Assembly (NCBI GenBank): GCA_963787285.1
Contig: CAWBCM010000001.1
Coordinates: 124,001 to 188,000, forward strand
Direction: 5' to 3'
DNA length: 64,000 nt
From: JAHEJN01 sp963787285
GTDB taxonomy: Bacteria; Actinomycetota; Acidimicrobiia; Acidimicrobiales; JAHEJN01
Below the pieces are notes generated by a model that did not search any database, was not told the DNA's origin, and saw only the letters and a list, made by a program, of their open reading frames with translations. The first letter of the stretch is position 1. Every line of letters begins with the position of its first letter. Shown here one piece after another: positions 36,184 to 46,121 of the stretch. Both the position numbers and the translations under genes were made by a program.

Positions 36184-37241
36184 GCCGAGACCTCGACGGC
36201 CTGGCGTCGTAGCTCTCGCCACCACAACCGGGCCACCGTGATCACGGTGAGCGGTGCGGCGATACCAAGTGTGAAGACGGCCACGGCGTTCCCGAAGCCG
36301 CTGTCGCTGGCGTCGAGGGCGAGAAAGGCGAGATAGGCGGCGTAGAAGAACAGGAACACTGCCCCTTCCCAACGCCGCAGGTCATGACCCCTGGCGATGA
36401 TGGGCAGGCAGGCGATGGCCGTGGCCACCATCACCGGCACGTCGAGGCGCAGGGCATCGTCGGCGACGGCGACGCCGCCATCGGCGATCACCGCCGAGGT
36501 TCCGAGCACCATCAACAGGTTGAAGATGTTCGATCCGACGGCGTTCCCGACGGCGATGTCACGTTGGCCCCGCCTGGCGGCCACGGCGGTCGTGGCCACC
36601 TCGGGCGCCGAGGTACCCAGGGCCACGACGGTGAGCCCGATCACAAGGTCGGAAACGCCGAGGTTCTCGGCCAGCTCGCTGGCACCCGATACCACCAACT
36701 GCGCGGCGAAGACGAGAATGGCGATACCGGCGGCGGCCATGCCCAGTGCCACCGGCAGCGAGAGGACGACCTCGTCGGTTTCGCCGCCGGCCGTCTCGGC
36801 CCGTGACACCCGCACGGTCCAGACGACGAAGACGATGAGACAGACCAGTAGCACGATGCCGTCGGCTCGACCGAGGGATCCGTCGACACCCAACACGACG
36901 AACAACAGCGAGGCCCCGATCATCACCGGGATGTCCGCTCGGACCGCGCGGCTGGCGACGACAACGGTGCCGAACAGCGTGGCCACGCCGAGCACGAGCA
37001 AGATGTTGGCCACGTTCGAGCCGACCACGTTGCCGACCGCGAGGTCGGCCTCGCCTCTGCGGGTGGCGAGGACGCTCACCGCCAGCTCGGGGGCGCTGGT
37101 GCCGAAGGCAACGATGGTGAGCCCGACGACCAGCGGGGTGAGGCCCAACCGCCGGCCGAGCGACGACGCGCCGCGCACGACCGTCTCGCCGCCGACGAGC
37201 AGCAACGCAAGGCCGATGACGAGGGCGACGACAGCAGGCAC
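36180..37241 (-). CDS. CaCA-family sodium/calcium exchanger (YrbG type)
   Basis: The 353-residue protein has ten predicted helices. The two alpha-repeats contain VGLTIVAFGTSAPELAVSV and IGLTVVALGTSAPEVATTA, each followed by GNVVGSNVANILLVLG or GNAVGSNIFNLLMVLG. These supply the ion-binding Glu and Ser/Asn residues. It exchanges Na+ (or H+) for Ca2+. The GTG at 37241 gives the family N-terminus. It converges on the GGDEF gene, with a four-base overlap of their ends. Confidence 0.88.
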   Translation of the reverse strand: MPAVVALVIGLALLLVGGETVVRGASSLGRRLGLTPLVVGLTIVAFGTSAPELAVSVLATRRGEADLAVGNVVGSNVANILLVLGVATLFGTVVVASRAVRADIPVMIGASLLFVVLGVDGSLGRADGIVLLVCLIVFVVWTVRVSRAETAGGETDEVVLSLPVALGMAAAGIAILVFAAQLVVSGASELAENLGVSDLVIGLTVVALGTSAPEVATTAVAARRGQRDIAVGNAVGSNIFNLLMVLGTSAVIADGGVAVADDALRLDVPVMVATAIACLPIIARGHDLRRWEGAVFLFFYAAYLAFLALDASDSGFGNAVAVFTLGIAAPLTVITVARLWWRELRRQAVEVSA

Positions 37242-37320
37242 GGCTGCATTGTGGCTCGATTCCGTGCTCGTGGCACCTCTGGCCAACTAGCCTGCAGGCA
37301 CGTCGATCAGAGGTTGCCAC

Positions 37321-37881
37321 ATGTCCGAATTGTTGAATCAGCGGGCCACGTTCACTCGGATGGACGAGAGCACCAAGCAGGACTGGGACATCATCATCAC
37401 CCACCTGCTCTCGCACGCAGCGACCAGCGTTCCGGCCCAGGTACTCGAACAACTCGCCAAGCTCGAGGGCGATCACGGTGGCTTCGCCGTCGATCGCCTC
37501 ACCCACTCCCTACAGACCGCGCACCTGGCCGAACAAGACGGCCGTGACGAGGAGTACGTCGTCTGTGCGCTGCTCCACGACATCGGCGACGTGCTCGCAC
37601 CGCTCAACCATCCCGAGATCGCGGCCGCGATCGTGAAGCCCTACGTGAGCGAGGCCAACCACTGGATGGTGCAGCACCACGGCACCATCCAGGGCTACTA
37701 CTTCTGGCATCACATCGGCCTCGACCGCAACGCTCGCGACGAGCTCAAGGACAACGAGTACTATTCCCACACCGAGGAGTTCTGCGCCAAGTACGACCAG
37801 TTGGCCTTCGATCCCGACGGCGTCACCCCGCCACTGGCCTCCTACGTCGACTCGGTGCGGCGGGTGCTCAGCCTGGGTTGA
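37321..37881 (+). CDS. HD-domain protein, related to predicted HD phosphohydrolases/diiron oxygenases
   Basis: The 186-residue protein has HSLQTAHLAEQDGRDEEYVVCALLHDIGDVLAPLNH, with the HD pair, and a downstream HHGTIQGYYFWHH segment rich in His. The spacing resembles COG4341 proteins and the PhnZ-type mixed-valent diiron oxygenases, which also carry an LQ motif and helix ExxY-like residues. Whether it hydrolyses a phosphate or oxygenates is unresolved. It is a single gene with its own GTTGCC-AC-ATG start region. Confidence 0.65.
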   Translation: MSELLNQRATFTRMDESTKQDWDIIITHLLSHAATSVPAQVLEQLAKLEGDHGGFAVDRLTHSLQTAHLAEQDGRDEEYVVCALLHDIGDVLAPLNHPEIAAAIVKPYVSEANHWMVQHHGTIQGYYFWHHIGLDRNARDELKDNEYYSHTEEFCAKYDQLAFDPDGVTPPLASYVDSVRRVLSLG

Positions 37882-37894
37882 GCACTCCGCCGCC

Positions 37895-38833
37895 TCAGTC
37901 GGCGAGGTACCGCTCGATCCCGGGGGCGTGGCCCACGTCGCCGTCGGCGGTCATCCACATACCGGTGCAACCGCTCTCACGGAGCAACTCGAGGGCCATC
38001 TCTCGTCCCCCGACCACTCCGGCAGTCGAGATCGCCTCGGCCCACCAGGTCTCGGTGGCCACGACCGTGCACGACATGAGGTCCGATGTCGACGGCCGAC
38101 CCGTGGTCGGGTCGAGTACGTGGTGCTGTGGTCCGAACTCCGTCGACCAGCGGCGCTTGCGAATGCTGCTGGTCGCCACGCCCGACGATGGCAGTCGCAG
38201 CGTGGCGAGGGGATCGCCACCTCGCGGGTCGTCGACGTGCAGGGGCCAGGCGCCCGAAGGCGGTTCGCCCGCCATCCGGATGTCGCCGCCGATGTCGACG
38301 AACACGCCGGTCGCCCCACAAAAGAGCGCCAGCTCGGCCACCAGATCGGCGGCCCGTCCCTTGCCGAGACCGCCCGGGTCGAACGCGGCGCCTGCCGGCA
38401 CCGTCACCGTCGATGCCTCGCGATCGACCAGGATCGCGGTCGGCCGCTCACCGCGTGCCCGCGGCGACGCCATCGTGCGCAGCGTCGAGATGGCGGGGGA
38501 GATGCTCACCGGAAGCTGCACGACCTGATCGAAGGGCAGGTGGTAACCCGCCGCCACGATCTCCCGACCCATGGTCGGATCGAATCGGCCTGCGGTCTTG
38601 GCGGCCGCAGCCACCGCATGGCGCACGAGGTCGATGGTGTCGCCGTGTACCACCACGGGTTCTCCGGCGCCGTCGTTCATCCGACATGTGTCGCTCTCCG
38701 GAATGAAGCGGCTCCAGCGTCGCTCGAGCTCGTCGACCCGTGCGGCCAATCGGTCGGCGAGCTCGTCGGAGCCATCGGCGAGCCAGATGCGGCAGCGACC
38801 GCCCATGGCTGGAAAACGTCGGTCGAAGGGCAC
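37895..38833 (-). CDS. FAD:protein FMN transferase (ApbE family), second copy
   Basis: The 312-residue protein carries PAMGGRCRIWL, VDELERRWSRFIPESD, GRFDPTMG, AAFDPGGLGKGRAADLVAEL, VFVDIGGDIRMAG and HHVLDPTTGRP, matching ApbE. It has no signal peptide. It is related to the 21.6 kb copy (shared LERRWSRFI) but more divergent elsewhere, and no flavoprotein gene is next to it. It converges on the HD-domain gene. Confidence 0.82.
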   Translation of the reverse strand: MPFDRRFPAMGGRCRIWLADGSDELADRLAARVDELERRWSRFIPESDTCRMNDGAGEPVVVHGDTIDLVRHAVAAAAKTAGRFDPTMGREIVAAGYHLPFDQVVQLPVSISPAISTLRTMASPRARGERPTAILVDREASTVTVPAGAAFDPGGLGKGRAADLVAELALFCGATGVFVDIGGDIRMAGEPPSGAWPLHVDDPRGGDPLATLRLPSSGVATSSIRKRRWSTEFGPQHHVLDPTTGRPSTSDLMSCTVVATETWWAEAISTAGVVGGREMALELLRESGCTGMWMTADGDVGHAPGIERYLAD

Positions 38834-38971
38834 GGCATCCTCGGGGTGTGATGGTCGGGGCAGGCGACACCGCGATCATCGGCGATCGGGCAGGTCGACT
38901 TGGCCCGGAGGACCCGGTTTTGAGTCGTTCGGCCCACCCCCACTGGGATCACGGCACTAACGTGCGAAGCC

Positions 38972-39535
38972 GTGATCCTCTCCGACCGTTCCATCACCGA
39001 AGCGCTCGACGCGGGCCGCATCGTGATCGAGCCACTCGACCGGGATCACATCCAGCCGTCGTCGGTCGACCTCCGTCTCGATCACCGCTTCCTGGTCTTC
39101 CTCAACCACACGATGCCGGTCATCGACGTGAAGCGCGATCTGTCGGAGCTCACCGAAGCGGTCGAGGCCACCGAGCATCATCCCTTCATTCTCCATCCGG
39201 GCGAGTTCGTGCTCGGTTCGACGCTCGAGCGGGTCGTGGTTCCCAACGACCTCGTGGCTCGGCTCGAGGGCAAGTCGAGCCTCGGTCGACTCGGCCTGCT
39301 CATCCACTCCACGGCGGGTTTCGTCGACGCCGGCTTCGACGGCCAGATCACCCTCGAGCTGTCGAACGTGGCCAACCTGCCCATCACGTTGTACCCGGGC
39401 ATGAAGATCGGTCAGATCTCGTTCATGGCCATGACGACACCCGCCGACAACCCCTACGGGTCGGGGCGCCTCGGCTCGAAGTATCAAGGCCAGGAAGGCC
39501 CGAAGCCGAGCCGCTACTGGGAGAACTTCTCGTAG
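38972..39535 (+). CDS. dcd: dCTP deaminase, dUMP-forming (bifunctional Dcd)
   Basis: The 187-residue trimeric-type enzyme has QPSSVDLRLDHRF, HPGEFVLGSTLE, ARLEGKSSLGRLGLLIHSTAGFVDAGFDGQITLELSN and the nucleotide-covering tail GSKYQGQEGPKPSRYWENF. It closely follows the Mycobacterium-type enzyme that converts dCTP directly to dUMP, combining deaminase and dUTPase activities. The GTG start is used. Thymidine kinase follows two bases later, so this is a dTMP-precursor operon. Confidence 0.92.
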   Translation: MILSDRSITEALDAGRIVIEPLDRDHIQPSSVDLRLDHRFLVFLNHTMPVIDVKRDLSELTEAVEATEHHPFILHPGEFVLGSTLERVVVPNDLVARLEGKSSLGRLGLLIHSTAGFVDAGFDGQITLELSNVANLPITLYPGMKIGQISFMAMTTPADNPYGSGRLGSKYQGQEGPKPSRYWENFS

Positions 39536-39537
39536 GC

Positions 39538-40167
39538 ATGGCCGAGCTGCGCTTCTACTTCGGGACGATGGGTTCGGGCAAGAGCACCCAGGCTCTGCAG
39601 ATCAACCACAACCTGCGATCCCGCGGCCTCAAGACGATGCTGTGCAGCCAGCTCGACCGGGAGGACGGCAAGGTGTCGAGCCGCCTCGGCGTTTCCGCGG
39701 TCGCCGAGACCGTGGACGACACGGTGAACCTGTTCGTGTTGGCCCGGCGGTCCGCCGACGCCGGCGGTGGCCTCGACGCGGTCGTGGCCGACGAGGCCCA
39801 GTTCTTCTCGGTCGACCAGATCGAGCAGCTGGCCCGCATTGTCGACGAGCTCGATGTCGAGGTGTACGCGTTCGGCCTGCTCACGACCTTCCAGGGCGAG
39901 CTGTTCCCGGGCACCAAGCGGCTCTTGGAGCTGGCCGATGTCCGCCAGGAGCTGCAGGTCGAGGCGCGCTGCTGGTGCGGTCGACGGGCCACCCACAACG
40001 CCCGGTTGGTCGACGGTCGGCAGGTGTACGACGGTCAGCTGAAGGTGGTGGGTGACACCAACGCCGATCCCGGCGCGGTGGTGAGCTACGAGCTCCGTTG
40101 CCGCGAGCATTGGCACACCGCGCTTCGAGAGCTCCGGGGCCGTCAGCTCGAGCTGCTCGACGAATGA
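39538..40167 (+). CDS. tdk: Thymidine kinase (type II)
   Basis: The 209-residue protein has P-loop GTMGSGKSTQAL, the Asp/Glu Walker-B-like VVADEAQFF, a lasso-domain zinc site from CWCGRRATHNAR and the late Cys in LRCREHW. The strand VYAFGLLTTFQGELFPG matches the family. It phosphorylates thymidine for salvage. It starts two bases after the dcd stop, and together they feed dTMP synthesis. Confidence 0.9.
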   Translation: MAELRFYFGTMGSGKSTQALQINHNLRSRGLKTMLCSQLDREDGKVSSRLGVSAVAETVDDTVNLFVLARRSADAGGGLDAVVADEAQFFSVDQIEQLARIVDELDVEVYAFGLLTTFQGELFPGTKRLLELADVRQELQVEARCWCGRRATHNARLVDGRQVYDGQLKVVGDTNADPGAVVSYELRCREHWHTALRELRGRQLELLDE

Positions 40168-40192
40168 GCGCCACGCCCGCCGGCCAGGCAGC

Positions 40193-42704
40193 TCAGCGGG
40201 TGACGGCGTAGACGCGGATGGTGGTGTCGGCGATGTCATCGTCGGTGAAGGCGACGGGCCGCCACTCCTTGGCCGAGAAGGCCCGCGTCTGGTCGGCGAA
40301 GTACTCCGAGGTGGGGTCGCCGGTGTTGCCGTAGGTGAGGAAGGCGTGGGCGACCGGTCCGTCGGCGGTGAACTCGAGCGCATAGATGAAGCTCGTGCCG
40401 TTGGCGATGGGGTAGCCGTCGGTGCGTAGCAGCCCGCCGTCGGTGATGACCTCACCGAGGTCGCTGTCGGGTTCCGACGTGGTGCCGTTCGATCCGGCCG
40501 CCACGGCGTTGGTGACGCCGTCGGGGCCGAGGCTGCCGTGGATGGGCACTTCGACGCCGCCCCGGTAGGAGAACTGCACATCGCCGAGCGGCGCGTCGAG
40601 CGGGAAGCCCGCCGCCTCGATGGTCAGCACCGCGGCGGCCAGGTTGTCGAGCACGGCGTCACCGTCGGCCAGGGTCGACGGTGTGTTGACGAAGTCGTCG
40701 GGGTCGGCGGCATCGGCGAACAGTTCGCCCTGGTCGCTCAGGTCGGACCGGTCGAAGCCGCTCAGGAACTCGCGCCAGATCATGGCGCCGCGGCTGTCGA
40801 GATCGACGCGCCGATCCCAGGCGGCGAGCACCTCGCACGCCTTGGCGAGATCCACCGTCTCGTCGCCGACGGTGACCTCGGGTGACGCTTCACACCGGGC
40901 CACCACGTCGTCGACGAGGAGCTCTGCGGTGAGCACGCGATTTGCGAGGGCCGCGTCACGCAGTTCGTCGGCGGTGAACAGACCGTCGCCACCGGCTCCA
41001 CCGTCGACGGTGTCGACCATGGTGACGTTCATTCGCGTGCGGGCCGAGGGCGCGGAGAGGCGACCGTGCAGTGGGGAGACCTCGGGAATCAGCTCGTAGG
41101 GGTTGGTCCAGTGGTAGGCGTCGTTGGCGTTCACCACGAAGTCGGTGCGTTCGAGTCGGGGCATCGCGGCGAAGGGCACCAGCCCGGGATCGCGAGCCTC
41201 GGGGTCGTCGACCCACTCGTACAGCGGATCGCTGCCGTCGAGCAGCACGAACCCGTTGTCGTAGGCGATCCCGGTGATCGGGTCGGTCTCGAGCCGATCC
41301 TGCCAGGCGGCGATGGCCTCCGGCGAGAGGTTGGGCGTGGACGACGTGTCCGCGTACCAGATGCGGCCGTCGGCCGAGGCGGCGACCGTGTTGACCCACG
41401 GGATGCCCATGTTGTCAGCGTGCGCCTCGATGAGCTCGTCCATCGAGGTGGCGGTGTTCATGTCCCACCACTGCTGGGTGACCTCGTCGTTGTCCGCGTT
41501 GGCGTCACGAATCGAGATGGTCTGGCCATCGGTCCATCCCACGCCGGGGAACGACAGCACCGGCCCGTAGTGGCTGAGCCAGACGGTGTGGTTCACCACT
41601 TCGACGGTGCCGTCGTCCTGCAACACCTCGATGGTGACCGGCGAGGGGGTCATGGCCCGTTCGTCGTCGCCGTACACATAGCGGGTGGGATCGCCCTCGA
41701 CCAGATCGAGGGTGTAGGCGGTGAAGCGGTGGCCGTTCGACACGGTGTGGCTCCAGGCGACGTCCTCGTTGAAGCCGATGTTCACCACCGGCACGCCGAG
41801 CAGTGATGCGCCGTACACGTTCACCTCGCCGGGAATGGTGAGGTGCACCTCGTAGAAGCGCAGGGCGCCCTGCCACGGGAAGTGAGGATTGCCCACGAGC
41901 ATCGTGGTGCCGTCGACGGTGCGGTCGGTGCCGATGGCCCAGGCGTTCGAGCCGAGTTGGGCGGCATCGGGCACGACGGCGGCGAACGCAACGGCCTCCT
42001 CGTCGGGTTCGGTGCCGACATCGGTGGCTTCGGGAGCGGCCGGCCCCGGCGGCTCGGCGTCGGCGATGTAGCCGAGGAGCGGGTCGATGCTGGCCCGCCA
42101 GGTGAGGCTCTTGTAGTAGGCCGCAAGGTCGTACTCGTCGATGGGGCGGACCCAATCGGCCCCCTGGCAGTAGCCCGGTACGGCGTCGGCGCCGACCTCG
42201 CTCAGGTAGGCGTTGTAGCCGGCGGCATAGCCCCGCACGGCGTCCTGCAGTTCGGTCTGGGCGTTGTCGAACTCGACGCCGGCCCGGTCGTAGAGCTCGA
42301 GTCCGGCGTACACGATGTCCTGGTCGAGCCATCGGTCGTTGCTGCCTGCCCCGAAGAACGAAGCGGCCTCGCTGCGCACCTGCACGACCACATCGGCCAG
42401 TGAACAGAGGTGATCCTCGGCGAACGCGTAGCCGTACCCGAAGCCGAGCGAGCCGGTGTCGGCGGCGGTGATGTGGGGCACGTTGTTCGTGGTGCGAGTG
42501 ATCGATGCGGCATACGGGGATACCGCGGGCTCGCCGGCGATCCTCGACCTCGGGTTCGGGCTCGGGATCGGCGGCCGGCTCGGCCGTTGCGGTGGCCTCG
42601 GGCAGGGGTTCGGGTTCGGCGGTCGAGGGCTCGGGGTCGCTGCTGCACGCAGCGGCCACCAATCCGGCAACGAGAACGGACGCGAACAATCGGCGCTGAC
42701 GCAT
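40193..42704 (-). CDS. Penicillin-acylase-family (Ntn hydrolase) lipoprotein, frameshifted after the signal peptide
   Basis: The protein starts MRQRRLFASVLVAGLVAAACSSD, a lipoprotein signal with lipobox LVAAAC, followed by an acidic Pro/Glu linker. The frame changes near 42535, where SPYAASITRTTNNVPHI begins the acylase domain. The autocatalytic Ser is the first residue of SNAWAIG (in QLGSNAWAIG), the Ntn nucleophile after linker-peptide removal. GNPHFPW and VNIGFNEDVAWSHTVS follow. It is secreted and lipid-anchored; the acyl amide substrate (penicillin, acyl-homoserine lactone or other) is unknown. Expected length is about 835 residues. Confidence 0.82.
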
Positions 42705-42751
42705 GCCGCGACGCTATCCGCGGGTCAGTTGATGTCGGATTGCGTCGAGGC

Positions 42752-45442
42752 TCAGTCGTCGGCCATCAGCAACTTGGCCTGACCCACCCAGTTGAAGCGA
42801 CGGATGCGTCCCGGCAGCTCGAGCGCCTCCTCGAGGGCATCGATCGACGCGTCGTCGAGCGCCGCGATCTGAGCGAAGGTCGTGATGCCCAGTTCGTTGA
42901 GCCGGTCGGCGTCGGCCGGGCTCATGCTGCGGATCTCACTGATCGGGTCGGGGTCGCCGCCGGCCGGTGCGATGGTCAGACCGGCCAGAGTCGACGCGGC
43001 GGCCGACGCGGGTTCACCGGTCTCGTCGACCTCGGCGGATGCCTCGGTGGCCGGCGGGTGCTCCTCGACCAGGGTGTCCACCGCGACCGCCACCGACTCG
43101 GGAACTTCCACGGTGCCGGATTCCTCGTCGGGAGGGAGCTCGCCGATCTCGATGGCCTCGGCGCGATCGGCGGTGGGAACGCCGGCCCGGGCGGCCCCGG
43201 TGCCACCGGAGGAGTCGCTCGACCAGCTGAAGTCGCCGACCGGTACGAGACGGCTCTCGATCACGTTCCGCTCGCCGGTTTCGATGGCCTCGAGAACGGT
43301 CATCGCGATGTCGGTGACCCTCACGGTCTCCTCCTCGACACCGTGGCCCTTCACCCCGTCGTCCATCATCACGTAGCAGAACGGGCAGGCGGTGGCGATG
43401 CGGTCGGCGCCGGTGTCGATCAGCTCTCGTGACCGTTCGTCGTTGACCTTGGTGCCGATGGTCTCCTCCATCCACATACGGGCCCCACCGGCACCGCAGC
43501 ACATGCCCTTGGTGCCGTTGCGCTCGGCTTCGACCAGCTGGATGCCGGCCAGCGACCCGAGCACCTTTCGCGGCGCGAGGTACACGTCGTTGTGGCGGCC
43601 GAGGTAGCAGCTGTCGTGGTAGACGACCCGCTCGTCGAGGCGGGCACCGGCCATGTCGAGGCGCCCGGAGCTGATGAGCGTCTCCAGGAACTGGCTGTGG
43701 TGCACCACTTCGTAGTGACCGCCGAGCTGCGGGTACTCGTTGGCGAGGGTGTTGAAGCAGTGCGGGCACTGCGTGATGATCTTGCGCACGCCCATGGTGT
43801 TGAGCGTCTCGACGTTCGCCATGGCGAGCATCTGGAAGATGTACTCGTTGCCCGAGCGCCGGGCCGGGTCGCCGGTGCAGTTCTCGCTGGGGCCGAGGAT
43901 GGCGAAGTCGATGCCCGAGCGCTGCATGAGCTTGGCCATCGACTGGGTGACCTTCTTGTTCTTGTCGTCGAAGGACCCCGCACAGCCGACCCAGTAGAGG
44001 TACTCGGCTTCGAAGGGGTCGCCGCCGTCGATCACGGTGATGCCGTCGAGGTCCTTGGCCCAGTCGGCCCGTTCGCTCTGTGACATGCCCCACGGGTTCC
44101 CGGAGTTCTCCATGCTGCGGTACGCCGCACCAAGCTCGGTCGGGAAGTCGGACTCCATGAGCGACAAGTACCGCCGCATGTCGAGGATCTTGTCGAGGAT
44201 CTCGATGTTCACCGGGCAGATCTCATCGCAGGCCTTGCACGTCGTGCAGGCCCACACCTCCTCGGAGGTGATGCGTTCGAACACCGAGTTGGCGGTGATG
44301 GTGATCTCGCTGTCGACCGACAGCGGTGGGGTGACGACCGGATTCCCGGTGGCCGCCATGACCTCGCCCGTCTTCAGCACGATCTCCCGCGGATCGAGTG
44401 GCTTGCCGGTGGCATTGGCCGGGCACACCGAGGTGCAGCGGCCGCACATGGTGCAGGCGTCGGTGTCGAGCAGCTGCTTCCACGTGAAGTCCTCGATCGT
44501 CGAAGCGCCGAAGCTCTCGAGCTCGGTTTCCATGAGGTTGGGCATCGGCTTCATCGCGCCCTTGGGGCGGTCACGATCGCGCAGGTACATGTTCAGCGGT
44601 GAGGTGAACATGTGTCGCAGCATCGTGAGCGGAATCAACAACAAGAAGGCGACGAAGGCGACGATGTGGGCGACCCACCAAGCCTGATGCCATCCGCTGT
44701 TGTTGCCCGAGTCGAACAGGCCCGAGAGCGGGTAGCCGATGACCGACCACTTCTCGTAGTCGGGACGGCCGTCGAGGGCGATGCGATAGGCCTCGGCCAT
44801 GAATCCGCTGACACCGATGGTGAGGAACACCCCGAGGATCAGCGCATGTTCCGGCTTCGATTTGGTGCGGATCCGGTAGGGCCGAAACGCCGGCGGCCCG
44901 TACCGGCGCAGCATGGCCCACACGATGCCGACGAGGAACAACACGCCGGCCACGTCGCCGACGGCGGAGTAGCCCTTGTACACGCCCCCGTGCAGGAACT
45001 TGGCACCATCGGGCAGCTGGTGGTTCACCTCGAGGGTGGTGGTCACGCCGAGCAACACGAGGAAGGGGAAGTAGATCAGGCTGTGCATGAGCCCGGCGCC
45101 CTTCTCGCGCAACAGCGTCTGCATGTACACGCCGGCGCGGAAGTCGGCCAGGCGACGCTTCACGTTCCGAGTGGTGGTGCGCCGATTGTCGGGCGCGCCT
45201 CGCTGCCAGTTCTTGACACGATGCGAGAAGAAGAAGGCGCCCACCACCAACACGATCGGAATGACCGTGTAGAACGCCAGCTTGACGGCGCTGGGGATGT
45301 TCTCGAAGACCTCGCGGGTCTGGGAGGAGTCGTCCTCGAACTCGGTGAGCAGCGGAGCCACGCCGCTGGCAACGGTGAACAGGGCGATGCCCACACCGAG
45401 GCCCACGACGAGGTGATGGGGTTTGATCTGTTTCCCGTCCAT
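42752..45442 (-). CDS. Membrane-bound Fe-S oxidoreductase (NarI-like + 2x4Fe-4S + 2xCCG) with HhH tail
   Basis: The 896-residue protein has six or so N-terminal helices of the NarI/HdrE type (residues 10-300). A ferredoxin domain follows, with CTMCGRCTSVCPANATGKP (about 330) and CTTCKACDEICPVNIE. Two CCG (heterodisulfide-reductase D-like) cysteine domains follow: CAGSF, CTGD, CPHCFN and CYLGRHNDVY, CCGAGGARMW, CPFC. An acidic linker leads to a C-terminal helix-hairpin-helix (SPADADRLNELGITTFAQIAALD). It likely passes electrons between a soluble donor such as ETF and the quinone pool. ATG 45442 is chosen over upstream starts. Confidence 0.86.
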   Translation of the reverse strand: MDGKQIKPHHLVVGLGVGIALFTVASGVAPLLTEFEDDSSQTREVFENIPSAVKLAFYTVIPIVLVVGAFFFSHRVKNWQRGAPDNRRTTTRNVKRRLADFRAGVYMQTLLREKGAGLMHSLIYFPFLVLLGVTTTLEVNHQLPDGAKFLHGGVYKGYSAVGDVAGVLFLVGIVWAMLRRYGPPAFRPYRIRTKSKPEHALILGVFLTIGVSGFMAEAYRIALDGRPDYEKWSVIGYPLSGLFDSGNNSGWHQAWWVAHIVAFVAFLLLIPLTMLRHMFTSPLNMYLRDRDRPKGAMKPMPNLMETELESFGASTIEDFTWKQLLDTDACTMCGRCTSVCPANATGKPLDPREIVLKTGEVMAATGNPVVTPPLSVDSEITITANSVFERITSEEVWACTTCKACDEICPVNIEILDKILDMRRYLSLMESDFPTELGAAYRSMENSGNPWGMSQSERADWAKDLDGITVIDGGDPFEAEYLYWVGCAGSFDDKNKKVTQSMAKLMQRSGIDFAILGPSENCTGDPARRSGNEYIFQMLAMANVETLNTMGVRKIITQCPHCFNTLANEYPQLGGHYEVVHHSQFLETLISSGRLDMAGARLDERVVYHDSCYLGRHNDVYLAPRKVLGSLAGIQLVEAERNGTKGMCCGAGGARMWMEETIGTKVNDERSRELIDTGADRIATACPFCYVMMDDGVKGHGVEEETVRVTDIAMTVLEAIETGERNVIESRLVPVGDFSWSSDSSGGTGAARAGVPTADRAEAIEIGELPPDEESGTVEVPESVAVAVDTLVEEHPPATEASAEVDETGEPASAAASTLAGLTIAPAGGDPDPISEIRSMSPADADRLNELGITTFAQIAALDDASIDALEEALELPGRIRRFNWVGQAKLLMADD

Positions 45443-45523
45443 GGCGAGGCTCACGCTAGTAGTCGCGAACGCCTCGGGTGGCATCCCTCGTCCAACTCCC
45501 CGCCGTCCATGCTCGGACCGTTG

Positions 45524-45551
45524 TTCACATTGACGAAACAGTCGAGAAATG
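45524..45551. promoter_or_regulatory. GlnR-like box upstream of the regulator gene
   Basis: TTCAC-N6-GAAAC (45524-45539) fits the actinobacterial GlnR half-site pair. It continues into AACAGTCGAGAAATG (45537-45551), which recurs with one change at 46131-46145 before amt. It ends 21 bases before the regulator's GTG and lies between it and the divergent Fe-S oxidoreductase gene. Confidence 0.5.
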
Positions 45552-45572
45552 TCGCCTCCGTAGCTTCTCGGC

Positions 45573-46121
45573 GTGGACGTCGAACTGGTGCGGTGGCCAT
45601 CCGAGAAGAAGGCCCGGGATCACTTCCGTGATCTCGGACGGCCGAGGCTCCTGTTGGTCGAGGAGGGGGCGGCACCGCCGATCAGCGCCGACGCGCTCGA
45701 GGACTGGATCCGGATGCCGGTCGACGATGTCGATCTGCGGGCGCGAGTCGATGGCCTGCAGCTGCGGGTCGAGGCCCAACGCACCGATGTGCCCGACCTC
45801 GATGGCGACGGCGTGCTGCGTCTCGGTGGCGGTTGGGTGTCGTTGCCGCCGGTCGAGGCCCGACTCACCCGGGCGCTGCTGGCCCGCATCGGTGCGGTGG
45901 TGAGCCGGGACGCGCTGGCCCAGGCCGGGTGGCCCGGCGGCGCTCCGGGCCGCAATGCCCTCGATGTCCATGTGCTGCGGCTGCGGCGGCGCATCGACGA
46001 GCTGGGGCTCAAGATCCGAACGGTGCGCTCCCGCGGCTATCTGCTCGAGATAAGCCCGGCCCGGGACCCGGACCGGTTGAGTCGTTCAGATTTGCGTCAG
46101 CAACGCGTTCGGTACGTGTAA
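45573..46121 (+). CDS. Orphan winged-helix response-regulator-like protein, GlnR-like
   Basis: The 182-residue protein has a degenerate receiver-like N-terminus without a clear phosphorylation Asp and an OmpR-type winged helix from about residue 90: LPPVEARLTRALLARIGAVVSRDALAQAGWPGG, RNALDVHVLRLRRRIDELGLKIRTVRSRGYLLE. It lies 82 bases upstream of amt in the same direction. Orphan OmpR-type regulators next to nitrogen genes are typical of GlnR. Sequence alone does not prove orthology. Confidence 0.7.
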   Translation: MDVELVRWPSEKKARDHFRDLGRPRLLLVEEGAAPPISADALEDWIRMPVDDVDLRARVDGLQLRVEAQRTDVPDLDGDGVLRLGGGWVSLPPVEARLTRALLARIGAVVSRDALAQAGWPGGAPGRNALDVHVLRLRRRIDELGLKIRTVRSRGYLLEISPARDPDRLSRSDLRQQRVRYV

